A stretch of 64,000 nucleotides of DNA from Lentilactobacillus parakefiri (GTDB lineage Bacteria; Bacillota; Bacilli; Lactobacillales; Lactobacillaceae). Below are positions 1 to 8,454 of this stretch, piece by piece. The translations under genes were made by a program, and so were the position numbers. Under the pieces are notes generated by a model. The model searched no databases. It was not told where the DNA came from and worked only from the letters and a program-made list of their open reading frames with translations. The stretch's first letter is position 1. The number at the start of each line of letters is the position of its first letter. Where the stretch lies: assembly GCF_002157585.1 (NCBI RefSeq), contig NZ_BDGB01000064.1, positions 519 through 64,518 on the forward strand. The letters run 5' to 3'.

Positions 1-412
1 AACCGCTGATCTGGTTACTGATACCTTCAAAGCTGCCATTAAGAATAATCATGGTGTCAAGCCAGGGTTGATTCACAGCGACCAGGGATCAAGCTATACA
101 TCCGGACGCTATAATACTGCATTGGCTGGAATGGGCATCGTCCATAGTATGTCGCGGCCAGGAACTCCAGGGGATAACAGCCCAATGGAAAGCTTCTGGA
201 GTCACATCAAGACGGAATTTTTTGCCTTCGAACAACCGTTATCTGAGATCGAGATGATCACTTTAATTCAAAAGTGCATTAACTGGTACAACAACGAACG
301 ACGACAAGAAACACTCAACGGCATGACCCCAGTGGAATACCGGAATCATACCGTTGAAGAAACTGCATAACAGTTTTAATTATTTAATTGTCTACTTGAC
401 CCGGGGTAGCTC
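1..412 (+). mobile_element. IS3-family insertion sequence, right-end fragment cut by window edge
   Basis: The transposase C-terminus (next entry) is followed after 18 bases by TGTCTACTTGACCCGGGG (389-406). This has the look of an IS3-type right terminal inverted repeat, and the element probably ends near 411-412. The left end and the first part of the transposase lie outside the window, so the matching terminal repeat and the 3-4 bp target duplication cannot be checked. Family assignment is from the transposase; the exact boundary is inference. Confidence 0.6.
2..370 (+). CDS. IS3-family transposase (OrfB), C-terminal part
   Basis: The reading frame is open from the window edge, so the first half of the protein is missing. 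The visible 122 residues carry the integrase core of IS3-type DDE transposases: the second acidic residue in LIHSDQGSSYTS, the catalytic Glu region in DNSPMESFWSHIKTE, and the usual tail with INWYNNERRQETLNGMTPVEYR. The first Asp of the DDE triad would lie upstream. In IS3 elements this protein is normally made as an OrfAB fusion by frameshifting, which cannot be seen here. The TTG at 68 is internal to the frame and is not a start. Nothing in the visible part is broken, so the element may be intact outside the window. Confidence 0.9.
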   Translation, partial: TADLVTDTFKAAIKNNHGVKPGLIHSDQGSSYTSGRYNTALAGMGIVHSMSRPGTPGDNSPMESFWSHIKTEFFAFEQPLSEIEMITLIQKCINWYNNERRQETLNGMTPVEYRNHTVEETA

Positions 413-473
413 CGCGGTTGCCTTTCGTTGTTTATTACCTAGATGCAGATCGGACTAATAGGTCAATGAATGC

Positions 474-1145
474 TTAATTCATTTGTTTTTCGATATTTGC
501 TAACGTCATTTCTGAGGTATCAGCAAAATGGATGTCAGCAGCCTTCAAGATGGTCTGATCACCAATCCCAATTGAGGTTTCGCCAGCAGCGTTGATGGAT
601 TCAACACCGGCCGCGGCATCTTCAACACCGATACATTGCTCTGGCTTGAGGTCAATCAATTCAGCTCCCTTTAAATAAATTTCGGGATCCGGCTTGCCTT
701 TGCTCAAAGTCTTTGGGTCGACAATCTTTGGGAAATAATCAGTTAAATTCAGCTTTTGCAACACTTTAGGCGCATTTTTGGACGCTGAAGCTAACGATAG
801 TAAATAGCCGCCATTTTTGATTTCATCCAAGAATGCTTTAATGCCAGGTAAGATATTGTCAGGGGTCATTTGGTCAACTAATTTTAAGTAGTTGGTATTT
901 TTTTCGGTGGCCAAATCGACCTTTTGATCGTCTGTGTACTTGTCTTGAAGATTACCGGCCTTCAAAATCATTTCCAGTGAATCCATTCGACTAATACCTT
1001 TCAAGCCGTCTTCGAGTTCTTTAGACCATGGGGCACCAACTTTATCGGCTACCTGATGCCAAGCCTGACTGTGAAAGATGGAAGTATCGGTAATCACACC
1101 ATCTAGATCAAATACGAAACCCTTAATATCTGAAAATTTTGCCAT
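474..1145 (-). CDS. pgmB: beta-phosphoglucomutase (HAD family)
   Basis: Cytoplasmic HAD enzyme that converts beta-glucose-1-phosphate to glucose-6-phosphate, the step after inverting GH65 disaccharide phosphorylases. The N-terminus has the HAD nucleophile motif FDLDGVITDTS (the two Asp), a helical cap follows, then a Ser/Lys region (SLASASKNA, KGKPDPEIY) and the acidic motif GVEDAAAGVESI. About 223 residues, normal for the family. Start: an in-frame ATG at 1151 lies only 3 bases from the GAGGAG ribosome site, whereas the ATG at 1145 lies 9 bases away, so 1145 is preferred. It sits 16 bases downstream of the GH65 gene on the same strand, which makes this a two-gene phosphorolysis operon. No clear terminator is visible between its stop and the IS end. 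Confidence 0.93.
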   Translation of the reverse strand: MAKFSDIKGFVFDLDGVITDTSIFHSQAWHQVADKVGAPWSKELEDGLKGISRMDSLEMILKAGNLQDKYTDDQKVDLATEKNTNYLKLVDQMTPDNILPGIKAFLDEIKNGGYLLSLASASKNAPKVLQKLNLTDYFPKIVDPKTLSKGKPDPEIYLKGAELIDLKPEQCIGVEDAAAGVESINAAGETSIGIGDQTILKAADIHFADTSEMTLANIEKQMN

Positions 1146-1161
1146 TTTCATTCACTCCTCA

Positions 1162-3879
1162 TTATTTGTAGGTAATTGTGGTCTTTTTATTTTTAGTCAG
1201 TGAATAAGCTTTTTTGGCAACACTGACGTGTGTATCAGCATCCGCTTTTACATCAATCCGGTGGTGACCAATAACGAAGCTATAATTGATTCCCTGGTAA
1301 GTTTCGTTAAATGATATTCTATTCCAAGTCGTTGGCAGGTGAGGATTGATGGTCACCTCATCCGTATCGAAACGAACACCACCATAGCATTTCGTTTCAA
1401 TTTGGAGGGTCGCACCCATCACACCCAAGTGAATTCCTTCGGCAGTGGTGCCACCTTGAATATCGTAGTAATCGGAGAATAGGGCAGTTGAGAATAATTG
1501 CCATGATTGGTCCATGTTGCCGTCAATTTCATCTAGAACAGAATAGACAATTCTGGAAAGGGTGGATCCGTGGGTCGTTCGATCAAGGTAGAATCGCAAG
1601 TTGCTGGTAAAGAAGTTGGCTGGCAGTTTATAACCTAACCGGTTGATGACTTCTTGAACTTCGTCAAATGGTAATTCGTAGTAAGCCATTAAGGTATCCG
1701 CCTGCTTGGCAACCTGGTAGGCATCAGGCGACTTGCCTTCGCCCTTTAGCAGCCGATCAATTCTGGAAATATCGCCGTACTTCTTTCGATAGGAATCAAA
1801 ATTAAGTTTAGACAAATTGAAGTAACCTGAGAACTGACCGATAATGCCTTCTTCGTTAATATCCAATCGTAGTTTATGATCGATATCGTTCATTTTTGCG
1901 AGAATGGTATTGTCAAAGCCGGCTTTTTCACTCGCTTTCTTTAAAGCATCGCTATTCACCTGTGATACCAGCGTATTGACTTTATCAAACAACCAGGAAA
2001 CCATGATGTTGGTGTAGGCGTTGTTGGTTAAGCCATGATCGTTGGAGTTTGGATACTCTTCATGAAATTCGTCAGGACCCATGACGTGGTGAATATCGTA
2101 ACGGTCGGCTGATTTGTCATAATCAGTCATGCTGACCCAGAATTTAGAAATAGATAGGAGCATCTCCAACCCGTATTGATCCATAAATTCCTTGTCGCCG
2201 GTGATGTGGACATAATTGATAATGTCATAGGCAACTGAAATTGAAACGTGTCGCTGCAAGCGGCTATTATCCGGATCCCATTCGCCACTGACTGGATTTA
2301 AATGAACAAATTGGGACTGCTCATCACCAGCCATTCCAGACTGCCAAGGGTACATCGCACCTTGCTTGTCTTCTGAAGCGGCGTATTTTCTAGCCGCCGT
2401 TAAACGATTGTAACGGTAGAGCAGGCATTGCTTAGCGATCGCGGGGTAATGAATCGCATAGAATGGCAGATCAAAGGTAACGTCCCAAAAAATGTGACCC
2501 CGGTAGGCCTCACCGTGCAACCCTCGAGCACCAACAGATGCATCTAATTTGCCGGATGCCAGTGCGGCCCCGGTCACTAGCATGTGGAAAATATTAACTC
2601 TGGTCAACTTTTGGCTGGTTAAATCGTTATCAATCATGATATCTGACTTCTGCCAGACGTTACGCCAGAATTTTTCACTATCATTTAACGTGTCCTCAAA
2701 TGATGAGGCATCAAGTTCTTTTTGCGCATCAGCCTCCAAATGATCGTTTTGATCTTGTGAGGTGAACACGGTGACGTTTTTCTCAAATTCATAGGTTTTG
2801 CCTGGCTCAACGTCAATGCTCAATGCCTGCTGAACTTTGCTTTCTTCAGTGGTGGTATCGATGAGTTTTTTTGTGTCGAAATCTTGACTGCTGAGTTTGG
2901 AGTTAATGACGAATTGAACGTGAGAAGTCTTGGTTTGACCAGTCATTGATACTTGATTGTCATGAGCTGCCATGCCAATGACGTCGATATGGTGCTGATC
3001 GAAGTCTTGGTAACGCTCAACATTGCCATTAATCACGTTGCCGTCAATGCCAGCATATATTTGTAGACTACCCGAGAAATTAATGGGTTTTAATTCATAT
3101 TTGATTGCGTAACGATGCCACTGATCCATGTTAGCGGCTTTTGTTGCGCGAACTTGAATAATATGGCCGGTTGAAAGTTGAATGTGCAGGGTGGTTGTCA
3201 ATGTGCCGGTCTTAAGGTTCAAGCTTCGATAAATATCTTGAATGTCTGCTTTTTTGATTGTAAATGGCAGCTGATGATCGACACCAAAACTGATGTACTG
3301 GGCATTCGGCAGGTTAACCAAGTCTTCGTTAACAACGTTACGGTCATTAATTTTGGTGGTAAGTTGGTTGTAGACACCAGCAACGTACATGCCGGGATAA
3401 TTATCCTGGTCAGCGTGAGACTCAACATACGCCCCCCGCAAACCAAAGTACCCATTACCAATTGTCAGCATCGCTTCTTGGCCGTAGTTACGTTTACCGG
3501 CATACTCACCATAGTAATCCAGGTGCCACTTGAGGTATTCTTCCTTATCGGCAATGGCTTTTTGCAAGCCAACTTCTTTGATCTTTTGCAGATTTACAAC
3601 CGGAATATTCATCATGTTGGCAATTGCCAGGCCAATATCAATCTTTTGGTGATTAATACCAATAATCGTATCGGAAAATTCATAGTTTAACGAATTTTCA
3701 ATGATGGCTGCGTCAATTGGCAGGCCAGTGAGTGCCGCTTTGATATTTTCAAGATTATCGCCAATTGAAAATTTGGGGTTATATGTGATCATAAACTTTC
3801 GAAACGGCGGTTTGTTGGAATCTTCTGAATAGTTTAATTCCATGACCCCATCGCGGGCCCTAATAGCAAACGTTCTCAT
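1162..3879 (-). CDS. glycoside hydrolase family 65 alpha-disaccharide phosphorylase, with N-terminal extension
   Basis: Predicted inverting phosphorylase that splits an alpha-linked glucose disaccharide with phosphate to beta-glucose-1-phosphate plus glucose; pgmB directly downstream uses that product. The (alpha/alpha)6 core is clear: GNGYFGLRG near residue 145, HGEAYRGHIFWD in the middle, and the general-acid motif GPDEFHEEYPN with Glu at about 604. The C-terminal TAEGIHLGVMGAT and INPHLPTTW segments are typical. It has about 905 residues against roughly 750-770 for classical maltose, trehalose or kojibiose phosphorylases. The surplus is mostly an N-terminal segment of about 100 residues that I do not recognise. 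Start ATG 3879 has AGAAGAGG 7 bases upstream; the TTG at 3897 has no such site. The substrate (maltose, kojibiose, nigerose, trehalose) cannot be told from sequence. Confidence 0.88.
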   Translation of the reverse strand: MRTFAIRARDGVMELNYSEDSNKPPFRKFMITYNPKFSIGDNLENIKAALTGLPIDAAIIENSLNYEFSDTIIGINHQKIDIGLAIANMMNIPVVNLQKIKEVGLQKAIADKEEYLKWHLDYYGEYAGKRNYGQEAMLTIGNGYFGLRGAYVESHADQDNYPGMYVAGVYNQLTTKINDRNVVNEDLVNLPNAQYISFGVDHQLPFTIKKADIQDIYRSLNLKTGTLTTTLHIQLSTGHIIQVRATKAANMDQWHRYAIKYELKPINFSGSLQIYAGIDGNVINGNVERYQDFDQHHIDVIGMAAHDNQVSMTGQTKTSHVQFVINSKLSSQDFDTKKLIDTTTEESKVQQALSIDVEPGKTYEFEKNVTVFTSQDQNDHLEADAQKELDASSFEDTLNDSEKFWRNVWQKSDIMIDNDLTSQKLTRVNIFHMLVTGAALASGKLDASVGARGLHGEAYRGHIFWDVTFDLPFYAIHYPAIAKQCLLYRYNRLTAARKYAASEDKQGAMYPWQSGMAGDEQSQFVHLNPVSGEWDPDNSRLQRHVSISVAYDIINYVHITGDKEFMDQYGLEMLLSISKFWVSMTDYDKSADRYDIHHVMGPDEFHEEYPNSNDHGLTNNAYTNIMVSWLFDKVNTLVSQVNSDALKKASEKAGFDNTILAKMNDIDHKLRLDINEEGIIGQFSGYFNLSKLNFDSYRKKYGDISRIDRLLKGEGKSPDAYQVAKQADTLMAYYELPFDEVQEVINRLGYKLPANFFTSNLRFYLDRTTHGSTLSRIVYSVLDEIDGNMDQSWQLFSTALFSDYYDIQGGTTAEGIHLGVMGATLQIETKCYGGVRFDTDEVTINPHLPTTWNRISFNETYQGINYSFVIGHHRIDVKADADTHVSVAKKAYSLTKNKKTTITYK

Positions 3880-3931
3880 AACAAAACCTCTTCTCAATTT
3901 TTTGGAAATTAATTAATTCTTCACACTTTTA

Positions 3932-3960
3932 ATTCTAGCCCAGACATCGTGCAATCGCAA
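3932..3960 (-). promoter_or_regulatory. candidate sigma-A promoter for the GH65-pgmB operon
   Basis: On the minus strand TTGCGA is followed after 17 bases by TAGAAT, about 50 bases before the GH65 start. No convincing catabolite-responsive element was found by eye next to it. Confidence 0.4.
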
Positions 3961-4002
3961 TGAATTACCGCTTTGGAATGGATCAGGCAGTCGCTTTGGA
4001 CA

Positions 4003-4368
4003 TTATTGTTTAGTTTTTAACAAGTCTCTAATCTCTGAAAGTAGTACTTCTTTGTTATCGATGACCGGTTTGGTTGGTTCACGTTTAATCACCTTATTAA
4101 TGAGTTTGATTAAAATGAAAACAACAAAGGCAACAATGATAAAATTAATCAGCGAATTGATGAAGGCCCCGTACTTGAACGTGGCATTACCAACTTTGAA
4201 AACCAAATTTGATAAATCGATTTTCCCTAGGAAGATTCCGATTAATGGATTGATCAGATTATTGGTGAGTGACGTCACAATTCCAGTGAAGGCACCGCCG
4301 ATGATAACACCAACTGCCAGATCGATGACGTTTCCTCTGGCGATAAAAGTTTTAAATTCTTTGAGCAT
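4003..4368 (-). CDS. mscL: large-conductance mechanosensitive channel
   Basis: Membrane channel that opens under membrane tension and releases solutes on osmotic downshock; works as a homopentamer. The N-terminus [20 protein letters not shown] is the conserved amphipathic start plus first transmembrane helix. [11 protein letters not shown] and the second helix (about residues 68-90) follow, and a charged C-terminal helix ends the protein. 121 residues, slightly short but normal for Gram-positive MscL. Start 4368 is chosen because AAAGGAGA lies 6 bases before this ATG; an ATG seven codons upstream precedes the ribosome site. Single gene with its own promoter. Confidence 0.95.
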   Translation of the reverse strand: MLKEFKTFIARGNVIDLAVGVIIGGAFTGIVTSLTNNLINPLIGIFLGKIDLSNLVFKVGNATFKYGAFINSLINFIIVAFVVFILIKLINKVIKREPTKPVIDNKEVLLSEIRDLLKTKQ

Positions 4369-4409
4369 TGTTTTTCTCCTTTCAAGCATTTCATTTCTGT
4401 GATGTATTT

Positions 4410-4439
4410 ATTATATCGGCTTTAAATGCTTTAAGCCAA
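4410..4439 (-). promoter_or_regulatory. promoter of mscL
   Basis: Minus-strand TTGGCT, 18-base spacer, TATAAT, about 45 bases upstream of the mscL start. Confidence 0.5.
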
Positions 4440-4521
4440 ACTGTAACTTTACTAATTCAAGCGTGAACTCGGCCAACAAAGTATGATAGTATGAAATAAG
4501 AAATTTTACAGGAGAATTCAT

Positions 4522-4734
4522 TTGAAGAAGTCTAAATTATTCTTAATCGTTGGCGCAGTCATATTTGTGTTGGCAGTCGCATTTTTCATCACGAAGTCAT
4601 GGCATTTGTCAGTGCTGTCTTTTGCACTGGTTTGGCTAATTGCAATCATTGTCATTCGGGTAATTTTGACGCCATTGGTCGTGGTGCTTGTCCGCCAGCG
4701 TGAAGCTGATGAGAACCGTCACGATAAATCATAA
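4522..4734 (+). CDS. small two-helix membrane protein, unknown function
   Basis: 70 residues: two hydrophobic helices (about 5-23 and 29-58) separated by a short polar turn (TKSWHLS), then a basic/acidic tail. I do not recognise a family. The start is a TTG at 4522 with AGGAGA six bases ahead; no better ATG exists. Its stop lies 17 bases before the start of the secreted protease, so the two are probably co-transcribed. A role in protease export or immunity is possible from position alone but is not supported by any motif. Confidence 0.7.
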   Translation: MKKSKLFLIVGAVIFVLAVAFFITKSWHLSVLSFALVWLIAIIVIRVILTPLVVVLVRQREADENRHDKS

Positions 4735-4751
4735 TGCATGAAGGGGATTAC

Positions 4752-6599
4752 ATGAAGAAGAACTGGCTCGAGAAGATTGTTATAACCGCAGGATTTACCT
4801 TGCTTGCTGTCGGTGGCTTTACGGTCACCGCTGGACAAGTGTCGGCTCGCACAACCAACGTTGCTGATTCCAAACAGCAGTTGGTTGATGTTGTGCTGCG
4901 GCCGAAAAGTCAGTCGGCTCTCCACCGATTTGTCTACAATACGGTGACACCCACTTCTTCAAACTACCGTCAATTTATCTCGCCCAACACATTTGCCAAA
5001 CGGTTTAGTCAAAGCCCCAAGCAAATCAAGGCTTTACAAACCTATCTCAGACAGCATCATTTAAAAGCTGAGACTTATAAAGGCAGCTTAATTATGGTGG
5101 TTAAAGGATCAACCAAAAATATTGAAAAAGCTTTTAAAGTCAATTTGGTGAACGTTAATAATGGTGAAGTTACCTATCAAAAGGCCAGCCGAAATCCTCA
5201 ATTACCAAAGAAACTTTCTAAAGCCGTTTATACCGTTTTTGGGTTATCCAATTACTCACCATTTTCATCGTCCAAAACTAATTTTCAGCCCTCATCTCTT
5301 CATACCCGTGCCGCAAATGGCACGACGACCACGAAAAAATATTCACCGACTCGCTTTGTTCGCCGCTATAATCTGCAGTCTCTGTACGATAATGGATCCA
5401 CCGGGCGCAGCAAAACAATTGGGATTATTTCCTTTGCCAACTTTCACCCCAATGATGTGTATCGTTATTGGGATGACGAGGGGATCAATGTGTTGTCCAA
5501 CCGGTTGAGTGTATATCGCACCAATGGCTTTAAGGGCACTGGGGACGGATATGATGAAACCACCATTGATGTTGAACAGGCTGGGGCCATCGCACCGGAT
5601 AGCAACATTCGAACTTACATTGCCCGCCCAAACATTTTGGGAATGGTGAACTCAATTGCTGCAGCGGTTGGCCAAAATGTGGCTGACAGTTTGTCACTGA
5701 GCTGGGGCCAAAGCGAGGCTCAAGTGGCCTATGAAATGAAACAGGGGATTACACCGAAAAAATACAATCAAATTATGAACTTATTATTTGAGCAGGCAGC
5801 TGCACAAGGGATGAGTGTTTTCACTGCGACTGGCGATAATGGTGCTTATGATGGGATCACGACCGGATTAACGTCTGGGTTGTCGGTGGATACGCCGTCT
5901 AATTCGTCCTATGTGACTGCAGTGGGGGGCACAACGCTTCCCAAAACCTATACGGTCAATAAGAAGAAAGTCACGATCAAGCGGGAACGCGCCTGGGGAG
6001 CTGATTTCTTATATCCCAACTATCAACACCAACGTTTCTTTGGAACTTTGGACATGCTTCAAAGCTTTTTTGCCGGGGGTGGGGGCGGTTTTAGTAAGTA
6101 TAATGCCATCCCCGCCTATCAAAAGGGCATCAGTGGTGTCGGCACGTATGATGCCACGAATCGATGGAAATTTAAGTACGGCAGACCGGAATTGTTAAAA
6201 AAGCCGGTTAATCTCAGCGGCAAAAAAAGTGGGCGAAATCTGCCCGACATTTCAGCCAATGCCGATCCCAATACGGGGTATAGTATGTTTATTACCCCGA
6301 AGAATAATCGTAATTCCAAAGGGCAATGGCTGATCACCGGTGGGACGAGTGTTGTCGCGCCACAGATGGCGGCAGCCAGTGTTTTGATGTCTGATTTTAC
6401 CACTAACGGACGTCTAGGCTTCTGGAACCCACAGATCTATCGATTTGCTAAACGGTCAACATCACCCTTTAAGCCACTAGATAGTCGGTCAAACAACACT
6501 AATCTATACTATACTGGGCAGCCTGGGAAAATATATAATCAGGCTACCGGGCTGGGAACCGTTGATTTTACGGCTTTAAACAAAGCTTTTAATCCTTAA
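4752..6599 (+). CDS. secreted sedolisin (peptidase S53, kumamolisin-like) with propeptide
   Basis: Predicted acid-active serine-carboxyl endopeptidase exported by the Sec pathway. The order is a signal peptide (MKKNWLEKIV start, hydrophobic stretch, QVSA cleavage area near residue 35), a pro-kumamolisin activation domain to about 190, then the catalytic domain. The S53 catalytic set is visible: Glu269 and Asp273 in ETTIDVEQAGAIAPDS, oxyanion Asp362 in FTATGDNGAYDG, and Ser533 in GGTSVVAPQMAA. The calcium-site area DISANADPNTGYS precedes the Ser. 615 residues, full length for a pro-enzyme. An ATG at 4734 overlaps the previous stop; the ATG at 4752 follows AAGGGG and begins a normal signal peptide, so it is preferred. 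Sedolisins work at low pH, which suits acid-producing lactobacilli. Substrate unknown. Confidence 0.92.
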   Translation: MKKNWLEKIVITAGFTLLAVGGFTVTAGQVSARTTNVADSKQQLVDVVLRPKSQSALHRFVYNTVTPTSSNYRQFISPNTFAKRFSQSPKQIKALQTYLRQHHLKAETYKGSLIMVVKGSTKNIEKAFKVNLVNVNNGEVTYQKASRNPQLPKKLSKAVYTVFGLSNYSPFSSSKTNFQPSSLHTRAANGTTTTKKYSPTRFVRRYNLQSLYDNGSTGRSKTIGIISFANFHPNDVYRYWDDEGINVLSNRLSVYRTNGFKGTGDGYDETTIDVEQAGAIAPDSNIRTYIARPNILGMVNSIAAAVGQNVADSLSLSWGQSEAQVAYEMKQGITPKKYNQIMNLLFEQAAAQGMSVFTATGDNGAYDGITTGLTSGLSVDTPSNSSYVTAVGGTTLPKTYTVNKKKVTIKRERAWGADFLYPNYQHQRFFGTLDMLQSFFAGGGGGFSKYNAIPAYQKGISGVGTYDATNRWKFKYGRPELLKKPVNLSGKKSGRNLPDISANADPNTGYSMFITPKNNRNSKGQWLITGGTSVVAPQMAAASVLMSDFTTNGRLGFWNPQIYRFAKRSTSPFKPLDSRSNNTNLYYTGQPGKIYNQATGLGTVDFTALNKAFNP

Positions 6600-6610
6600 G
6601 GAGGCGCTGC

Positions 6611-7324
6611 ATGGAAGAGCAAAGAAAGTTAACACTTGGCGATTATTTTGAACGCTTAATGATCTTTTTAGGTTTGATTATTTTGGTGGGATCGGTTCAA
6701 TTGCCATTAATGTTTATTGCCCAGGGGAAACTGTCGGCTATCGCCAACTATGTCGTTGCTGCGCTGTATCTGCTGGGCTTTGTGATTGCGATTTGGCTGG
6801 CTCAGGCTGCCTATCGGAAGTACGGTCGGTATCAAATCCAAAAAATCACCTGGCAAAACGTTAAAATGATTGTGATTGCCTGGATTGCATTTTTAGTGAT
6901 TGAATTATTACTGGGTAACCTCAATAAATTGGTTTATCACGTGAGCCAAACGGATAATAATCAAGAAATTCAATCATTGCTGTCCAGTAATCATCTCACC
7001 CTGGTTTTGATGGGGTTTACAGCGATTTTTTGTTCGCCAATTCTTGAAGAAACCATTTTTCGGGGATATTTGATCACAGCGTTCTTTCGATCAACCAGTA
7101 AGTGGGCACCCATCATTGTCAGTGGAATCGCATTTGCGTTACCCCACATGGATCCTAACTTTGCCCATTTTAATGTGATTAGCTTTCTAACATATGCGAT
7201 TCTGGGCGGTATCCTAGGTTATTTGTACGTGGCAACCAAAAATTTAAAAGTATCAATTGGACTGCATTTTTTAAACAATTTGATCGCCGTCGGTGGCATG
7301 ATTGCGATGATTTTTTCGGTCTAG
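6611..7324 (+). CDS. CPBP-family intramembrane glutamic/metallo-protease (Abi domain)
   Basis: Polytopic membrane protein of 237 residues with the CPBP (CAAX protease / bacteriocin-processing) signature: EETIFRGYL with paired Glu and Arg near residue 145, then the His motif FALPHMDPN near 175 and a third His/Asn motif GLHFLNN near the end. Members of this family process prenylated or other membrane substrates or give bacteriocin immunity; which applies here is unknown. The ribosome site AAGGAGG begins inside the preceding protease stop region, 11 bases after it, so the gene belongs to the same transcript as the sedolisin. No bacteriocin precursor gene was seen nearby. Confidence 0.88.
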   Translation: MEEQRKLTLGDYFERLMIFLGLIILVGSVQLPLMFIAQGKLSAIANYVVAALYLLGFVIAIWLAQAAYRKYGRYQIQKITWQNVKMIVIAWIAFLVIELLLGNLNKLVYHVSQTDNNQEIQSLLSSNHLTLVLMGFTAIFCSPILEETIFRGYLITAFFRSTSKWAPIIVSGIAFALPHMDPNFAHFNVISFLTYAILGGILGYLYVATKNLKVSIGLHFLNNLIAVGGMIAMIFSV

Positions 7325-7344
7325 AAATGTGAGAGGTGTCAAAT

Positions 7345-8454
7345 ATGGGTTTATCGGTTAAATTAATGAATGATCTTTCTGATGGTGTCAAAGGTCAACG
7401 GAATCTGATTACAGATGTTGCCGGCGTTAAAGTCGGCCAGGTGACGATTGACGATGGTGATGTTCATAGTGGGGTGACCGCAATTTTATCGCACCCCGGG
7501 AATCTGTTTCGGCATAAAGTGCCTGCAGCATCCTGCGTTCTTAATGGTTTTGGTAAAAGTGTCGGCTTAGTTCAAATTGATGAACTGGGGACCATTGAAA
7601 CGCCAATTTTAATGACCAATACCTTTGGGGTCGGCACGGCCTTAAATGCCCTAACCAAACAAATGCTGGCTGCCAATCCCGAGATTGGGGATACCACCAG
7701 TACAGTCAACCCGATTGTTGCTGAATGTAACGACGGTGATGTTTCCAACATTCGCAAAATGGCGATTAGTGAGCAAACTATAATCGATGCCTTAGCGGCC
7801 GTGGATACCGATTTTGAAGAAGGTGCGGTCGGCAGTGGTCGTGGGATGATGTGCTACGATCTCAAGGGCGGCATTGGGTCTTCATCGCGAATTGTGACCG
7901 TTGATTCTAAGCATCAGTACACGGTAGGCGCACTTGTTATGACCAACTATGGTTATTTAACCGATTTTATTGTCAATGGCGCCCCAATTGGTGCACCATT
8001 AGCTAAAGTGTTGGCAGAAGATAAGCACAAAGAAGAAAAGGGGTCGATTATCACAATTCTGGCAACCGATGCGCCTTTAAATGCCAGGCAACTCAAACGA
8101 ATGGCTAAAAGGGCGAGCGTGGGCATTAATCGTACCGGGGGTTACATTGGTAACGGCAGTGGCGAAATTGTTCTGGCCTTTTCAACTGCGAATCAGGTGG
8201 ATCATTTTGAAAGTAGTGAGTTTGATACGGTTACCCGCTTTAATGACAACCAAATTGACTTATTCTTCAGAGCAGTCGCCAGTGTCGTTGATGAGTCGGT
8301 CTTGAGCTCGATGGTTCATGCGGAATCAATCATTGATCGAAAAGGGCGGCTGCGTTTGAATTTAGTTGATGCATGCAAGAGGTTGATCCAGCAACAACCG
8401 GCCTATAAGGAAATGGTTGAGCAGGTCTTTTCACAGCTCGGGGTGGTTAAATGA
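7345..8454 (+). CDS. P1-family peptidase (DmpA-type L-aminopeptidase / D-esterase, Ntn hydrolase)
   Basis: Self-cleaving Ntn-type aminopeptidase. DmpA relatives remove N-terminal L-residues from small peptides or D-alanyl esters and amides, usually in the cytoplasm. The start has the family pattern NLITDVAGVKVGQVT. The autocleavage site is seen as GGIGSSSR, with Ser179 as the probable new N-terminal nucleophile. Just before it is AVGSGRGMMCYDLKGG, and NRTGGYIGNGSGEIVLAFST follows. 369 residues, normal length. GTG 7336 lies inside the ribosome site; ATG 7345 is 8 bases after GAGAGG and is preferred. The stop overlaps the next start (ATGA), so the two genes are translationally coupled. Position ahead of an oligopeptide-binding protein suggests peptide use. 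Confidence 0.9.
   Translation: MGLSVKLMNDLSDGVKGQRNLITDVAGVKVGQVTIDDGDVHSGVTAILSHPGNLFRHKVPAASCVLNGFGKSVGLVQIDELGTIETPILMTNTFGVGTALNALTKQMLAANPEIGDTTSTVNPIVAECNDGDVSNIRKMAISEQTIIDALAAVDTDFEEGAVGSGRGMMCYDLKGGIGSSSRIVTVDSKHQYTVGALVMTNYGYLTDFIVNGAPIGAPLAKVLAEDKHKEEKGSIITILATDAPLNARQLKRMAKRASVGINRTGGYIGNGSGEIVLAFSTANQVDHFESSEFDTVTRFNDNQIDLFFRAVASVVDESVLSSMVHAESIIDRKGRLRLNLVDACKRLIQQQPAYKEMVEQVFSQLGVVK

Noticed and set aside
3178-3690. Open plus-strand frame of 170 codons opposite the GH65 gene
   Set aside because: Antisense shadow of a strongly conserved gene, with no ribosome site and no recognisable domain.
3961-3985. Possible catabolite-responsive element upstream of the GH65 gene
   Set aside because: ATTACCGCTTTGGA-like sequence matches the cre consensus too poorly to claim.
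6611-7324. Bacteriocin immunity locus
   Set aside because: The CPBP protein is of the type found with bacteriocins, but no double-glycine leader peptide or bacteriocin transporter lies nearby.
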